Shown here: in pieces, positions 21,501-31,399 of the stretch
Layout of the letters: every line of letters begins with the position of its first letter
How positions within the stretch are numbered: position 1 is the first letter of the stretch
Assembly (NCBI GenBank): GCA_004431415.1
Contig: QPMI01000011.1
Coordinates: forward strand, 41,909-105,908
Length of the DNA stretch: 64,000 nucleotides
Direction: 5' to 3'
Origin: Cyanophora paradoxa
Taxonomy: Eukaryota; Glaucocystophyceae; Cyanophorales; Cyanophoraceae
The notes under the pieces: generated by a model
What the model was told of the DNA's origin: nothing
The model's database searches: none
The model's input: only the letters and a program-made list of their open reading frames with translations
Program-made: the position numbers and the translations under genes

Positions 21501-23544
21501 TTCGCCCCCCCTCTCTCCGGACCGCCCCGGGCCCCGCAGGGGCTCCGCATCCGGACCCGGATCCGCCCTCGAGCTCCACCGCCCGAGCACCAGCAGCAGC
21601 GGCGTACCCCCCGGGCTCCCGGGCCCCGGCGACAAGCCGAAGGGGTACAGCGCGGCTCTGGCCGCGCCCCGGCCCCCGGCGTCGACGTCGACCGCCACCT
21701 CCGGATCCGGATCCGGAGCCGGAGCCGGAGCCGGCGCTCGCCGCGGGTCGTGGCTCAGCGCTGGCGGGGCAGCGGCGCCCCCGGTTCGAATCCGAGTGGA
21801 CTCGGAAGAGACGGCGCGCCCCGGGGCGGCGGCCGCGGGCGCGGGCGCGAGCCAGCTGCAGGCGACTGCGCGGACCGCTCCGTCGGAGGCTGTACCCCCG
21901 CGGAGCTTCCAGGAGAGCGTCGGCGAGGAGTCTGTACCCTTGAAGGCGCGCGCCCCCAGCCGCTCCACCCACCCCGCCCGCGCCGCCCTCCTCACTGAGT
22001 CACCGCGTCGTTCTGCACAGGCGGGCGCCAGCTGCAGCGACGGCGCGGCGGGTCCGGATCTCGAGTCGGGCGGCCTCAGCGGAGGAGGAGGAGGTGGCGG
22101 CGGGGGGGTACGCCTCTTCTCGTTGGACTCGCTTGTTTCGGATCCGGAGGCGGCCCCTCGCTTCGGCGCGGGCGCAGCGGGCGCGGCGCCGGCGCCGGCG
22201 CCGGTGGCGCCCCTCGAATTCGAAGCCAACGCGCGCGGGGCCGCGGCCCGCGCCTCGGTGTCCTCGGAGGGATCCCTCGGGATGGACGCCGGCAAGGCGG
22301 TCGGGGCGACCGGGGCCCCCGGGGGGTACGACGAGCGCGAGGACGTGCAGCTCTACCACATGCAGAGCGGGATCAGGTGCCGCACCCTTCCTTCAATTCT
22401 GCTTCAAGCAAGTTCTGGACTAGCGCTGCCGCGCTGCGGCATTTCCCTTAAGCTTTTACTTCGTCCGGCTTAGCTCGTCGAGCTCGAGCGTGGGAAGATG
22501 AGAGAGGGCTTCGGATTCAGGAGCCGCGCTGACGAGGGGCGGGTCCGGGATCCGGCGGGCGCGGGGGGTACAGGTCGGTGGTGCTGCTGCAGGCGGCGGT
22601 CTGCTGGAGCGCGTCCCTCGTCTTCGTCGTCGGCGCCAGGTCCGAGTTCGACCTACCCCCCGCCCACTTCCCCCCCCCCTTCCCCCCCTCCTCCCCTGAC
22701 CCTCCCCGGGCGCATGCCCGCCCTTTAAATTTCACGATCTCGAAAGGCCCTAACCCGGTGACCCTGCCTCCCCCGCAGCATCGCGCGGTGGGGCCCGGCG
22801 TCGCACTACTTCCCCTTCGACCCGGCCGTCTGCTCCGGCGAGACCTTCTCCAAGGCCGTCGCCTTCTCCCTCGTCCAGGTGCCCCGGCCCGCGCTCAATG
22901 ACGAAAGACAAGAAAGAAAGAATTCGAAAGACAGTCGCGATATCAATTTTAGTTTCAATTTTAGATCCAGCGGCCATGATCGTGATCATGGTCCCCGCGC
23001 GCGACCTGACGGAGCTCGGGCTGACCTCTCTCGCCCCCGGCCCGGCCCGCCCCCCGCCAGGCCCTCGCCCACGGCGTCGCCCTGCTGGCCATCCAGCTCG
23101 CCGGCCTCGCCTTCCCCCGCCTCCGCAGGTGCGCATGCCGCCCTCGCCGAGGCACAGGTCGAAGCTCACGCTATTACAATCAATTTATAATTATTATATA
23201 TCAAGAACTCATGCGTCTCTGGAAAGAGCTAATTAAGAAAGTTAACCTTATATAATTACTTGGACGCTCACGCTCGACTCGCCTCGGCTCGCCCCGCAGC
23301 CGCCTGGCGCTGACGGCCTCGTGGCGCATCCTCCGCGAGCGGATGGGCGTCATCGGCCTCCTCTGCGTCGGCGGCACCACGTGAGCCCGGCCCTCGCGAG
23401 ATCCTCTGTATCTCACCCGAGCTTTAGCTTAGGCTAAACTAATTATAACCGTTGAACTGCCCTCGTAGCATGGCGTTCCTCGCGCTGTATCGGGAGGCCA
23501 ACATCTACTCCTACGTCCACCTCGAGGACTACGCGCCCTCGTGA
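18501..23544 (+). CDS. Multi-pass membrane protein with long disordered loop, unrecognised
   Basis: I do not recognise the family. From the ATG at 18501 the first exon is Ser/Ala/Pro-rich (MDPDHDEFSAEAAAGHGG). Later exons are hydrophobic: ALLVMTGSPALAIAVQ, WLAVYLAVNMCLLLPISVI, LKLFLGFNTTSVFVTLLPI, YLLAFSVLESAFGQ, IGLNVLMSVLTITLIFLIV, DATVCYVISALC, FSYRVFRQLAFFR and IVTLVFPVSLLFDRLARAF. A very long open stretch (about 21170-22375) follows, rich in Pro, Ser and Gly, which would be a cytoplasmic loop and ends REDVQLYHMQSGI. Then come SVVLLQAAVCWSASLVFVVG, HYFPFDPAVCSGETF, HGVALLAIQLAGLAFP, RMGVIGLLCVGGTT and the final MAFLALYREANIYSYVHLED, stopping at 23544. Part of the long open stretch may in fact be intronic. 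A receptor or channel is possible, but nothing diagnostic is visible. The intron at 20106 needs a GC donor. Confidence 0.55.
20106..20180 (+). other. Probable GC-AG intron
   Basis: It follows the exon YLLAFSVLESAFGQ and starts GCGAGC. Reading through meets an in-frame TAG before the only GT. The next exon (IGLNVLMSVLTITLIF) follows a poly-C/CAG acceptor in the right phase. Confidence 0.65.
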
Positions 23545-24148
23545 CCGCGATCCCCATTGGAGTCGCGATGGGCTCCGAGGCTCGAGATCGCGCCGGCGAG
23601 TTTCTTTCTATTAACTGAGATCGATTAATATTTTTGCGAGCCTTTATACAATTAAGTATGACAACTGCCGGGCTGCGGCGTTACGTATGCAGGGCCGTGC
23701 CCGGCCCGGCCGGTCTCATGTATTTTTAGCACGTGCACTACTGCACTCGCGATCGTCGTTCTCATCTGCCGACTTCGATTAGTTTCGAGTTCAGGCTTTG
23801 CTCGAATTCGCTGCAGTTTATTCGCTTATCATTAATATTCAATGATTCTGCTTGCAATTGTGTTTCATGGTATGCTTAGCTCTAGCTCGTCTTTGATGCG
23901 TGTATTAATTCAGATTCACTGAATGAGGCCTTCAAAGCTTGTCGGGTGCAGTGCGCGTGCACGTGTTGCGAGCCTCGGAGGTCAGACACGTACATACTGC
24001 GACGTCGACGTCGACCTGCAATCCGCAGCGCTGCTGCTGCAGTGGCGTTCGCGCGCCGCGGGCGTTTCGCGGCTTGGCGCCCAGCGCAGGCGGCGCAGCT
24101 TGTGGGGGGGTACATGCACCACACGTTGGCCGGCAGCGCCTCTGCTTC
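23545..24148. other. Intergenic, no gene seen
   Basis: No coding exon is supported. It is AT-richer than its surroundings between about 23600 and 23930, as might be expected for a 3' region followed by the promoter of the RRM gene that starts at 24149. Confidence 0.5.
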
Positions 24149-26194
24149 ATGACTGCAGAGACCGCAGCGGAGAGCACAGTCGCAGTCGTTCCGCGTCTTG
24201 AGGACGCGCCGCTCGCCGACCGCATTCTTGGTATCCTCGCCGAGGGAAAGAGCAGGTTTGAACCGCCCGCGAGCGCCGCCGCCGCCGCGCCCCGGGCCGC
24301 GCGCTCACGAACGCGCGTCCAGGTTCCTTGCCAACCTTGAGGAAGGTGTGTCGCGCCCGCGGTTGCCAAGGTTGCAGTCGCCGTTGGCGCCGCCACAAAG
24401 CGGCCCGCGCCGGCGCTCTCTCTTATGCGGTCCGACCGCAGCTATCTCTGACGGCCGGGAACTCTTTGAGTCCCTCCGAGCCTCCACGCGGGAACCAGCC
24501 CCGGAGGACGATTATCTGAGCGGCCTCGCACAGGTCAGCAGGGTCTCCGCCTCTGGGACTTCGTCCCTCCGTCCTTCCAGCGCGCTCCATCGCCCGATTG
24601 CTGAATGACCGTGCACCATTCGCATTCCTAATCGCGCGCCATGCCGCAGCACTTCGCCAAACCGTCGGGGACCCAGGAAGCGCTCCAGGCGGCTACTGAG
24701 ATGATGCAGCTCACTCCCGAAGAAGCGAAGACCGCCATCGTTGTGACGAATGTATCGCCCGACGCCAACGGCGGGTGCGTGCTGAACTAGTCCTGTCTCC
24801 CGCCACGCGCAGCTCACCGCCCCGCGCGGCGCAGCACGCTCGTCGACTTCTTCTCGTTCTGCGGGACGATCAAGAAGCTTCATCTGGAGCAGTGAGCCCG
24901 CCCGCCGCGCGCTGCTGCGGGCGCCGCTCATTCCATGCGTTTCGTAGGGAGCCCGGCGCCACCGGCCGGCAGGTTGCGTGCGTCGTCTTCTCCGACGCCG
25001 CGGCCGCCGAGACCGCGCTGCTTCTTTCTAACGGTGCTTCCTTTTCTCTTGCCCATGTTTCCTTCGCGCCGCGCTGATGTGCCGCTTTCGCAGCCGTGAT
25101 CATCGACAAGCCGGTGTGTTCGCTCTCGGAAGAGCGCCGCCGCGCTCGCGTCCGACGTGCGCGCGACGGCAGGTGGCGATCATGACGTACGCGGCCGCGA
25201 GCAACCCGCAGCCGGCGGCGCCCGCGGGCGCCGAGGCGGCCGCCTCGGCCGAGCCCGCGAAGAAGGGCTTCTTCTCGTCGCTGAAGGAGAAGGCCGCCGA
25301 GAAGATGAAGAACCTCGACAGTGCGCTCGGATGGATTCGGCGCCGTTCCCGCGCTTCCGCGACCGACGCCCGTCCCGCGCAGGCGAGCGCGGCGTGCTCA
25401 TGACCAAGCTGAAGGCGGGCACCAACAAGATCGCCGACAACATGCGCGAGGCGAGAGAACTTCTTTGTCTATCTAGAAGTTTAGCTTCCTGACGGCCCCG
25501 CGCAGGCCGGCAAGGCGATCGAGGAGAAGATGCGCCCGGCGCTTGAGGCCGGTGCGAGCGGGCCCGCACGCACGCATGCTCGCACGCCGCAGCGCCTCAC
25601 GCCCTCGCTCGCTCGCGCGCAGCTGGCGAGGTGGGCAAGAAGATCGACGAGAAGACCCACATCAGCGAGTTCGCGGGGGTCGTCAAGACGAAGACCGTCG
25701 CCGCCTCACAGAAGGTCGAGGCGACCTATAAGGAGGTCGCCGACAAGGTCGAGAACAAGGTCAGTCGAATCGAATCCCGGATCGAATCCGGATCAAATTG
25801 CTCGGAATTCGATCCCGCCCGCCGCCGCAGATGATGGAGAGCGCTGTCGTCCAGAAGGGCGTCGCGAAGATGAAGGAGGCGAAGAGCAAGATCGGCACCG
25901 AGTTCAAGGGGGTTCGTCGATTGCGCGGATCGAATTCGGTATCGATTTGCGGGCGAGCCTCGGCCGACTCTGGGCCCGCAGGTGAAGAGCAAGATCGACG
26001 CGAAGCTCGGCCGCTCGGGCTCGTCCCCCACCGGCGAGTTCGCCATCGCTCCGGAGGAGGGCGAGGCGGGCGAGGAGGCGTCGGGCGACTCGATCGACGC
26101 CGCCGAGGGCGCCGAGGCCGCCCCGGAGGAGGCCGAGGCGCCGTCCGCGGAGGCGGAGGCCCCCGCGGCCGCCGCTGCCGTCGAGGCGAACTAG
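24149..26194 (+). CDS. RRM protein, BPA1/Vip1-like, with amphipathic Lys/Ala tail
   Basis: The start exon gives MTAETAAESTVAVVPRLEDA. Two further short exons give RFLANLEE and AISDGRELFESLRAS. The RNA-recognition motif is spread over three exons: TAIVVTNVSPDANG (RNP2-type strand), TLVDFFSFCGTIKKLHLEQ, and QVACVVFSDAAAAETALLL (RNP1-type strand). AVIIDKPV then closes the fold. This order and wording resemble plant BPA1 (binding partner of ACD11) and its relatives, whose RRMs lack strong aromatic RNP residues and may bind proteins rather than RNA. The second half (25170-26194) is Lys/Ala/Glu-rich: KKGFFSSLKEKAAEKMKN, LMTKLKAGTNKIADNMRE, GKKIDEKTHISEFAG and MKEAKSKIGTEFKG, ending in an acidic Ala/Glu tail. 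Such stretches form amphipathic helices as in LEA-like or lipid-binding proteins; that role is inferred. The donor at 25451 is GC. Confidence 0.76.
25451..25506 (+). other. Probable GC-AG intron
   Basis: The exon TKLKAGTNKIADNMRE ends at a phase-0 codon followed by GCGAGA. The next exon (AGKAIEEKMRPALEA) begins in phase 0 after CGCGCAG. The GT sites inside would all break the phase. Confidence 0.6.
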
Positions 26195-26472
26195 GCGCCC
26201 CGCCGCCGCTCTTTTCTCTTTTCTCGAACCGTGACAGATTGGCAGATCTCCCCTTTCCTTTTTCCCTAGGCAGATTGGTTTTCCTGCACGCCCCCCCCTT
26301 GCTCTGTGGGCGGGGCCCGATGTTAGGTCCTGGCTCTGATTCGCAGTACAGAATGCGCTTTGCTTTGAACCCCTCGATCCTTTGGGAGAGGAGCTAGAGC
26401 TAGAGGGGCTCGGGCTCGACTCGAGTGAGAGCTCGAGGCCCAAAGCGGCTCGAGCTTGGCTCCGCGATATCG

Positions 26473-27649
26473 ATGCGCCGGCTTTGGAAACCCGCTCGGC
26501 CACGATTGAGCACGGCGGCGGCGGCTCCAGGAGTCGCGGGAGCAGCGGCGGGGCTCCGGGCGCTCGGCGGGCTGATTTCCGGTCCGGCCGTTCAGCTTGC
26601 GCTGCTCTCCGGCGGGCTCGCGGTGGGATTTGCGGTTTGTTGCGGGGAGCGTCGCGAGAGGAGGGGGCCGCGGACCCTGCGCGCCGCGGAGCTGGCCGAC
26701 CGGCTCTCGGCGCACCGCCGAAGCGCAGAGCACGCCGCCGTGGAGCAGGGACTTGGTGAGCTGCAAAATTCGAATTTGAATCTATTTGAATATTAATCAT
26801 ACAAGATGATTTCGCGTCGTGAGCCGAAGCAATCCCTGCGCCGCAGCTGCTCGTGCGCCCGGAGAGCTTCCCCCGATCGACGTCGAGGAGGATCCGGCGC
26901 TGCTCGGCGTCGGCCGCGTCTCCGTGCGCTTCTCGGTTCCGGCCGCGGCGAGCGGCGAGAGCTCCGAAGTTGGGCGGCTGCTGGAAATCGCGCGGGAGGC
27001 GATAGATTTCTCCCTGAGCTCCGGATCGAAAGAGCACGCTGCGCTGAGTCACGAGCCGCAGCACGACACGAGACTGCAGCCGGCGCCAGGCCCAGGTGCC
27101 CCGGCAGGACGTGCAGCTAACATTGACTGAATTTCTAACTGAATTTCGAGTTCTTCGCAGCCGCTGTCTGCCCTGGCCAGCTACTCTCCCCTAAGCTGCA
27201 GACGCCATCGAGGACAGACGCTTTCCTCTTCGAAGCGAACGCAAAGGGCCCCGGTCCGAGCAGGAATGATTCAAATTTCCGACCGTCGGACAGGAATTTG
27301 ATCTGCGTTGCGTCAGCGGGGCCGCCGCGGCTGCGCGCGGCGGAAGCTGCCTTTGACGACGCGTGGGGCCGCGGGCGCTCTCTCGCCCTGCGCGTCGCTC
27401 TGGCGGGTGCCGAGAGCGCGACGCCCTCCGCCCGCGTCGAACTCCGCGCGAGTCCGCGAGATTCAAATTCGATTCATGATTTCGTATCAAATTTGATCTG
27501 ACCGAACTGCAGCGGGCCGCGGGCGGATGAGCGAGCGCGAGCTTCGCCTCGTCGAGCGCCTGTACGACCGCGTCTTTCTCGGACGGCCGCTGGACGCGCC
27601 CGCGCTCGAGCCTGCGGATTCGCGAGCGCAAGCGCAGGTTTCGAATTAA
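26473..27649 (+). CDS. Unknown protein with N-terminal targeting/membrane segment
   Basis: Not recognised. From the ATG at 26473 the N-terminus is Arg/Ala-rich (MRRLWKPARPRLSTAAAA), like a mitochondrial or plastid presequence, followed by a hydrophobic stretch (AVQLALLSGGLAVGFAVCC). Later exons give PPIDVEEDPALLGVGRVSVR, LLEIAREAIDFSLSSGS, LRAAEAAFDDAWGRGRSLAL and finally MSERELRLVERLYDRVFLG, stopping at 27647-27649. Splice phases for the last join (donor GTCCGC near 27450, acceptor CTGCAG near 27513) are consistent. The introns contain AATTCGAATT-type palindromes. Exon limits in the middle (27090-27300) are uncertain. Confidence 0.45.
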
Positions 27650-27855
27650 ATGTTCACCCGTTCGAATTCACCCGTCAGCGCTCGCAGTTATCCCAGTAAC
27701 TCATTCTGTACTCGAAAACGCGTGCATTCCGCCGAAGTGAAGCAGCCCCCCGCGCTCGAGCTTGCCGTGGTGCCGCAACGCCCAACGTGCATTCTGAACG
27801 GGGGCGGTCCGGGTCGCGCCGGGCGGGGGGTACAGAGGCGCCTGAAGATAGATTT

Positions 27856-30800
27856 CTACTTTGGGAGGCGCTTGAGCCGCTGCAGGACGGCGTTCGCGTG
27901 GGCCTCGAGGCCCTCCACCTGTACCCCCGGAGTCGGTAGGGGGGATGAAGGCGGGGAGGGGCGGGGTACGGGGTCACCTGGGCGATCTTGGCCGCGGCCG
28001 GGCCAACCTTCCGCAGGCACGCCTCATTCAGGCCGATGAGGCTCACGATCTGTACCCCGGCGGGTCGGAAGGGGGTACAGGAGGCGATCGGTAGCGAAGG
28101 GGGTACGGTACCTTGACGAAGTCCCAGACGTTGACGGGGCTCGCGAAGCGCGCGGTACCCCCGGTGGGCATCGTGTGCGAGGGGCCCGCCACGTAGTCGC
28201 CCAGCACCTGTACCCCCGCGTCAGGATAAGGTACCCGTGAGTACAGAGTGGGGGTACGCGCCTCGAACGACTGCTCGCCGAGGAAGATGCCGCCGGCGTT
28301 GTTGATCTGGAGAGGGGGGGACGAGCGGGGTTCAGGAAAGAGGGGTACGCGATACGACGGTGCCCGGGGCGGGTGCGGCGAAGCGCGCCTTGTTCACGTG
28401 CTCCCACGGGTCCTTGACGAGGAGGCAGAGGTGCTCCGCGGCGTACTCGTTCGCGATCTCGAACGCCTCGTCCAGATCCCTGTACCCCCAGAGCGTCGGT
28501 TCGGGGATTTGTGAGGCGTACGGGTGCGCGAACGCACTTGGTGAGGACGATGGAGGAGTTCTTCGAGAAGGCCTGCGGCGAAAAAGAAGGGGAATCAGAA
28601 GGGGTACCCCCGAAGGTGCGGGGGGTATGGCGCGCCTGCTCGATGGTGGTCCGCCGCGACATGTTCTTGGCCTGCTTCGCCGCGGCCTCCCGGACCTGTT
28701 CGTTCGCACGTACCCGCCTCAGCGCCTTCTTCTTCTGTACCCCGCACGTGGCGCTGGACCGGCCGCGGGGGCGGGCACCTTCTCGGCGAGGGCGCGGGAG
28801 GGCGTCAGGAGGGTCGCGGAGGCCATCACGTCGTGCTCGGCCTGCGGGCGGGGTGGGGGGGCGTGCGTGTCAGGGGTCCGGCGGGGGCGGCCTTATGTCA
28901 ACCCCAGCTATCCCGTGCCCGCGTCCGCCCCTCCTAGCTTTCCCAGCATGCAGCCCATCCCATCCATGATCGCGGCCCGAGAGGGGGCAGCCTGGGGCGG
29001 GTCCGGCCGGCGGACCCCGGCTTGAGCCTTCCAAGCCTCCCGGAGGAGAGATGGAAGCAGGCCACCCTAGACCTAGTCCTAGCGCTAGCCTGTCCACCCC
29101 ATGCGGCCCCAGACAAAGGCGGCCATGGCGACGAGGTCGCTAGCGCCATCCATCCCTTCGAACCATCCCATCCCATCCATTTCAAGCCCAGCTAGCCCCA
29201 GCCTCCTAGCCTCCAAAAGAAGGAGGGAGCGGACCTGGGCGAGGAGGTCGCTAGCGCTACTAGCCCGTCCCACGCTAGCCCATCCATCCCGTCAAGCCAT
29301 CCCATCCATTTAAGCCTTGAGCTTAAGCTTTAGCCTTAAGCTTTGGCCCAGCTAGCGCAAGCTTTAGCCCAAAGAGGGGGCGGACCTGGGCGAGGAGGTC
29401 GGCGGCGGCGAGCTCGGGGTCGGCCGTGTCGTCGGCGACGACCATCGTCTCCGTCGGGCCCGGCAGCCCGTCGATCCCCACCATCCCTGCACGGCGGGGC
29501 GGGGGCGGCGCCTCAGGGGCGGCGGCGGAGCGGCGCGGGGCCGGCTGGCTGGCTGGCTGGCTAGCTGGACGGCTAGCGGAGCGATTCCTTCTCGGTTGGC
29601 TAGCCTCAGAGGCGGCGACCCTTCTAGTCTCGATTGGCTCTGGCCCCCTAGCTAGCATCTCGACTAGCCTCGCTTTGCTCTGGCTCCCTCGGCCCTTCTG
29701 GCTAGCTAGCTCTGGATCTCGACCGGCGGGACGGCGCGCGCGAGCGCGCACCGAAGACCTGGCGCTTGGCGAGGGTGACGAAGAGGTTGCCCGGCCCCGC
29801 GATCTTGTCCACCTGCGGGGCGGGGGTGAGCGAGGCTGGGCTGGGCTGGGCCAAGGGCGCAAGAGGCTGGGCTGGGTCGAGACTCGCTTAGCGACGGGAG
29901 AAAGACTACGGCGGGCGGTCGATGCTAAGGCTCGGGCATAGGCATAGACTCGGGAATAGGCATAGGCTCAGTGAGGCTAAGGAGGGATGGGTGGGCGAGC
30001 GGACGGCCGCGGGGCGACGCTAACGGATGGTTGGGGGTACGGGCGGTTGATGTAAGCGGGCGCGCGAACGGGTGGGCGAGGGGCGATGCTACAAGGGCTC
30101 GGGGGGCGAGGCGGGGCAGTGGCGTCCCGGGCGGCCAGTCGGGCGCGCGGGGCGGGGAGAGGGCGAGGGGGGGACGATCTCACGTTCTAAGTAGGGGCGA
30201 CGCTAAGGCTCCGGCAGGGGCGGGGCGCACCTTGCGGACGGTCTCCGTGCCGTACGCGAGCGCAGCGATGGCCTGCGCGCCTCCCGACACGTACACCGCG
30301 TCCGCCTGGGGCGCCCCGGGGCGGATCAAATCTTCTCTTTTCGAGGAGGAGGAGGAGGAGCGGGGGGGCGTGGGCGGGGGGGGGGGGGGGGGGGGGGGTA
30401 CCTTGACGATGTCGGCGGCGACGAGGATGGCGGGGTGCGGAAGGCCAGTGTCCCTGCGCACGCGCGCGCGCGGGTCGCATCTCGCATCCGCGGCGGGCGG
30501 GCGGGCGGGCGGGCGGGCGGGCGGCGCCGGAGGCTGAGGCGCCACGCACTTCTGCGGCGGCGTGATGATGCAGACGAACTTGCAGCCGGCGACCTTTGCG
30601 GGCATCGCCGTCATGATCACGCTGCTCGGGAGCGGCGCCGTGCCGCCCGGCACGTAGATGCCGACGTTCTCGATGGGGCGGATGAGCTGCCCCAGCGTGC
30701 CCTCCTCGTTGTTCTCGATCCACGTCTGGGCCGGCTGCCTCCTGTAGAACGCCTCAACGCGCTTCGCGGCGAGCTCCAGCCCGTCAACCGTCGCTGTGTC

Positions 30801-31217
30801 GCACTGCGCGTGCGCGTGCGCGCCGGTCGATCGCGCCCTCCCGGGGCGGGGCGCGGCGCGCGGGCGGCCCGAACCTGAGAGTAAGCGGCCATGATCTGCT
30901 CGCGCGACACCTGGAGGCCCGCCTTGGAGAGCTTGCACTTGTCCAGCTTCTCGGCCCAAGATACGAGGGCCTCATCGCCGCGGTGGCGCACGTCCTGGAC
31001 GATGCGGCGCACGCCCTCATCCACGCTAACTGGCTCCCCGAACAGCGCCTTCATGCCGTCCAGCACGCTCTGCGGGACCTTCCAGTCGTCCCATGCTTGC
31101 CTGCGTGGCGCGTTGGCGAGCGCGCGGGGGTGCGCCACGGCTTGCTCACCGCTTCAGGCACGAGGCCTTGGCGGTGGGCACGTCCAGGATGCGCAGCTGA
31201 AGCGCCTCGTCACCCAT
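27856..31217 (-). CDS. HISD: Histidinol dehydrogenase
   Basis: Catalyses the last two NAD-dependent oxidations of histidine synthesis, L-histidinol to L-histidine; the enzyme is zinc-dependent and in plants and algae is normally plastid-located. The start exon (ATG at 31217) gives [19 protein letters not shown], followed by [20 protein letters not shown] and [20 protein letters not shown]. Family motifs follow in order: [58 protein letters not shown], and the zinc-ligand region LLAQ joined across an intron to [12 protein letters not shown]. The catalytic Glu-His pair lies in [26 protein letters not shown] comes next, then [17 protein letters not shown] (zinc Asp and active-site His), and the C-terminal His ligand is in [12 protein letters not shown]. 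All expected catalytic residues are present. No long transit peptide is visible from this start. Three consecutive 3' introns have inverted GTACCCC ends, and a large intron (28860-29390) repeats the upstream exon's donor. It is divergent from the gene at 31400, with 182 bp between. Confidence 0.93.
27919..27977 (-). other. Intron with inverted GTACCCC ends
   Basis: A 59-bp HisD intron. On the coding strand it starts GTGACCCCGTACCCC and ends CCGGGGGTACAG, so its two ends carry inverted GTACCCC / GGGGGTAC boxes. The exon sequence CAG|GTG is similar at both junctions. Confidence 0.75.
28050..28111 (-). other. Intron with inverted GTACCCC ends
   Basis: A 62-bp HisD intron starting GTACCGTACCCCC and ending CCGGGGTACAG on the coding strand. 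It also contains an internal CTGTACCCCC. Confidence 0.72.
28207..28260 (-). other. GC-AG intron with inverted GTACCCCC ends
   Basis: A 54-bp HisD intron starting GCGCGTACCCCC and ending GCGGGGGTACAG on the coding strand. Phase between [14 protein letters not shown] and [12 protein letters not shown] requires the GC donor. Confidence 0.7.
29118..29400 (-). repeat. Duplicated exon end plus splice donor in HisD
   Basis: The HisD exon end encoding DLLAQ and its donor (plus-strand 29381-29400) recurs almost unchanged at 29230-29250 and degenerately at 29120-29139. The copies are separated by blocks of CCATCCCATCC and GCTAGCG repeats. The downstream copies sit inside the intron as potential decoy donors. 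Confidence 0.65.
30370..30530. repeat. G-rich tracts in HisD introns
   Basis: A long uninterrupted G run around 30378-30398 and a GGGC repeat (about 30496-30522) lie in HisD introns on the non-coding strand. Both fit G-quadruplex-forming sequence. Confidence 0.6.
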
Positions 31218-31399
31218 CTTGTTGAGTTGCGAACTGGACCTTCGTCGTACCCAACCGAGCAAGACCTAGCTGGCTCTGCCGGCGGCAGCGAGCGTGGAAA
31301 GCTCAGCACCGGGCAGCGCAGCTTAGCTAAGATCCACAGGACACCCAGCCTGGACCGTCTCGTTTATAGCTCGGCGGAGAGCGGCGCTCAGGCCGAGCG

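Noticed and set aside
28934-29273. Minus-strand frames rich in Met/Trp/Gly (GMDG, MDGMGW)
   Set aside because: They translate CCATCCCATCC repeats in a HisD intron.
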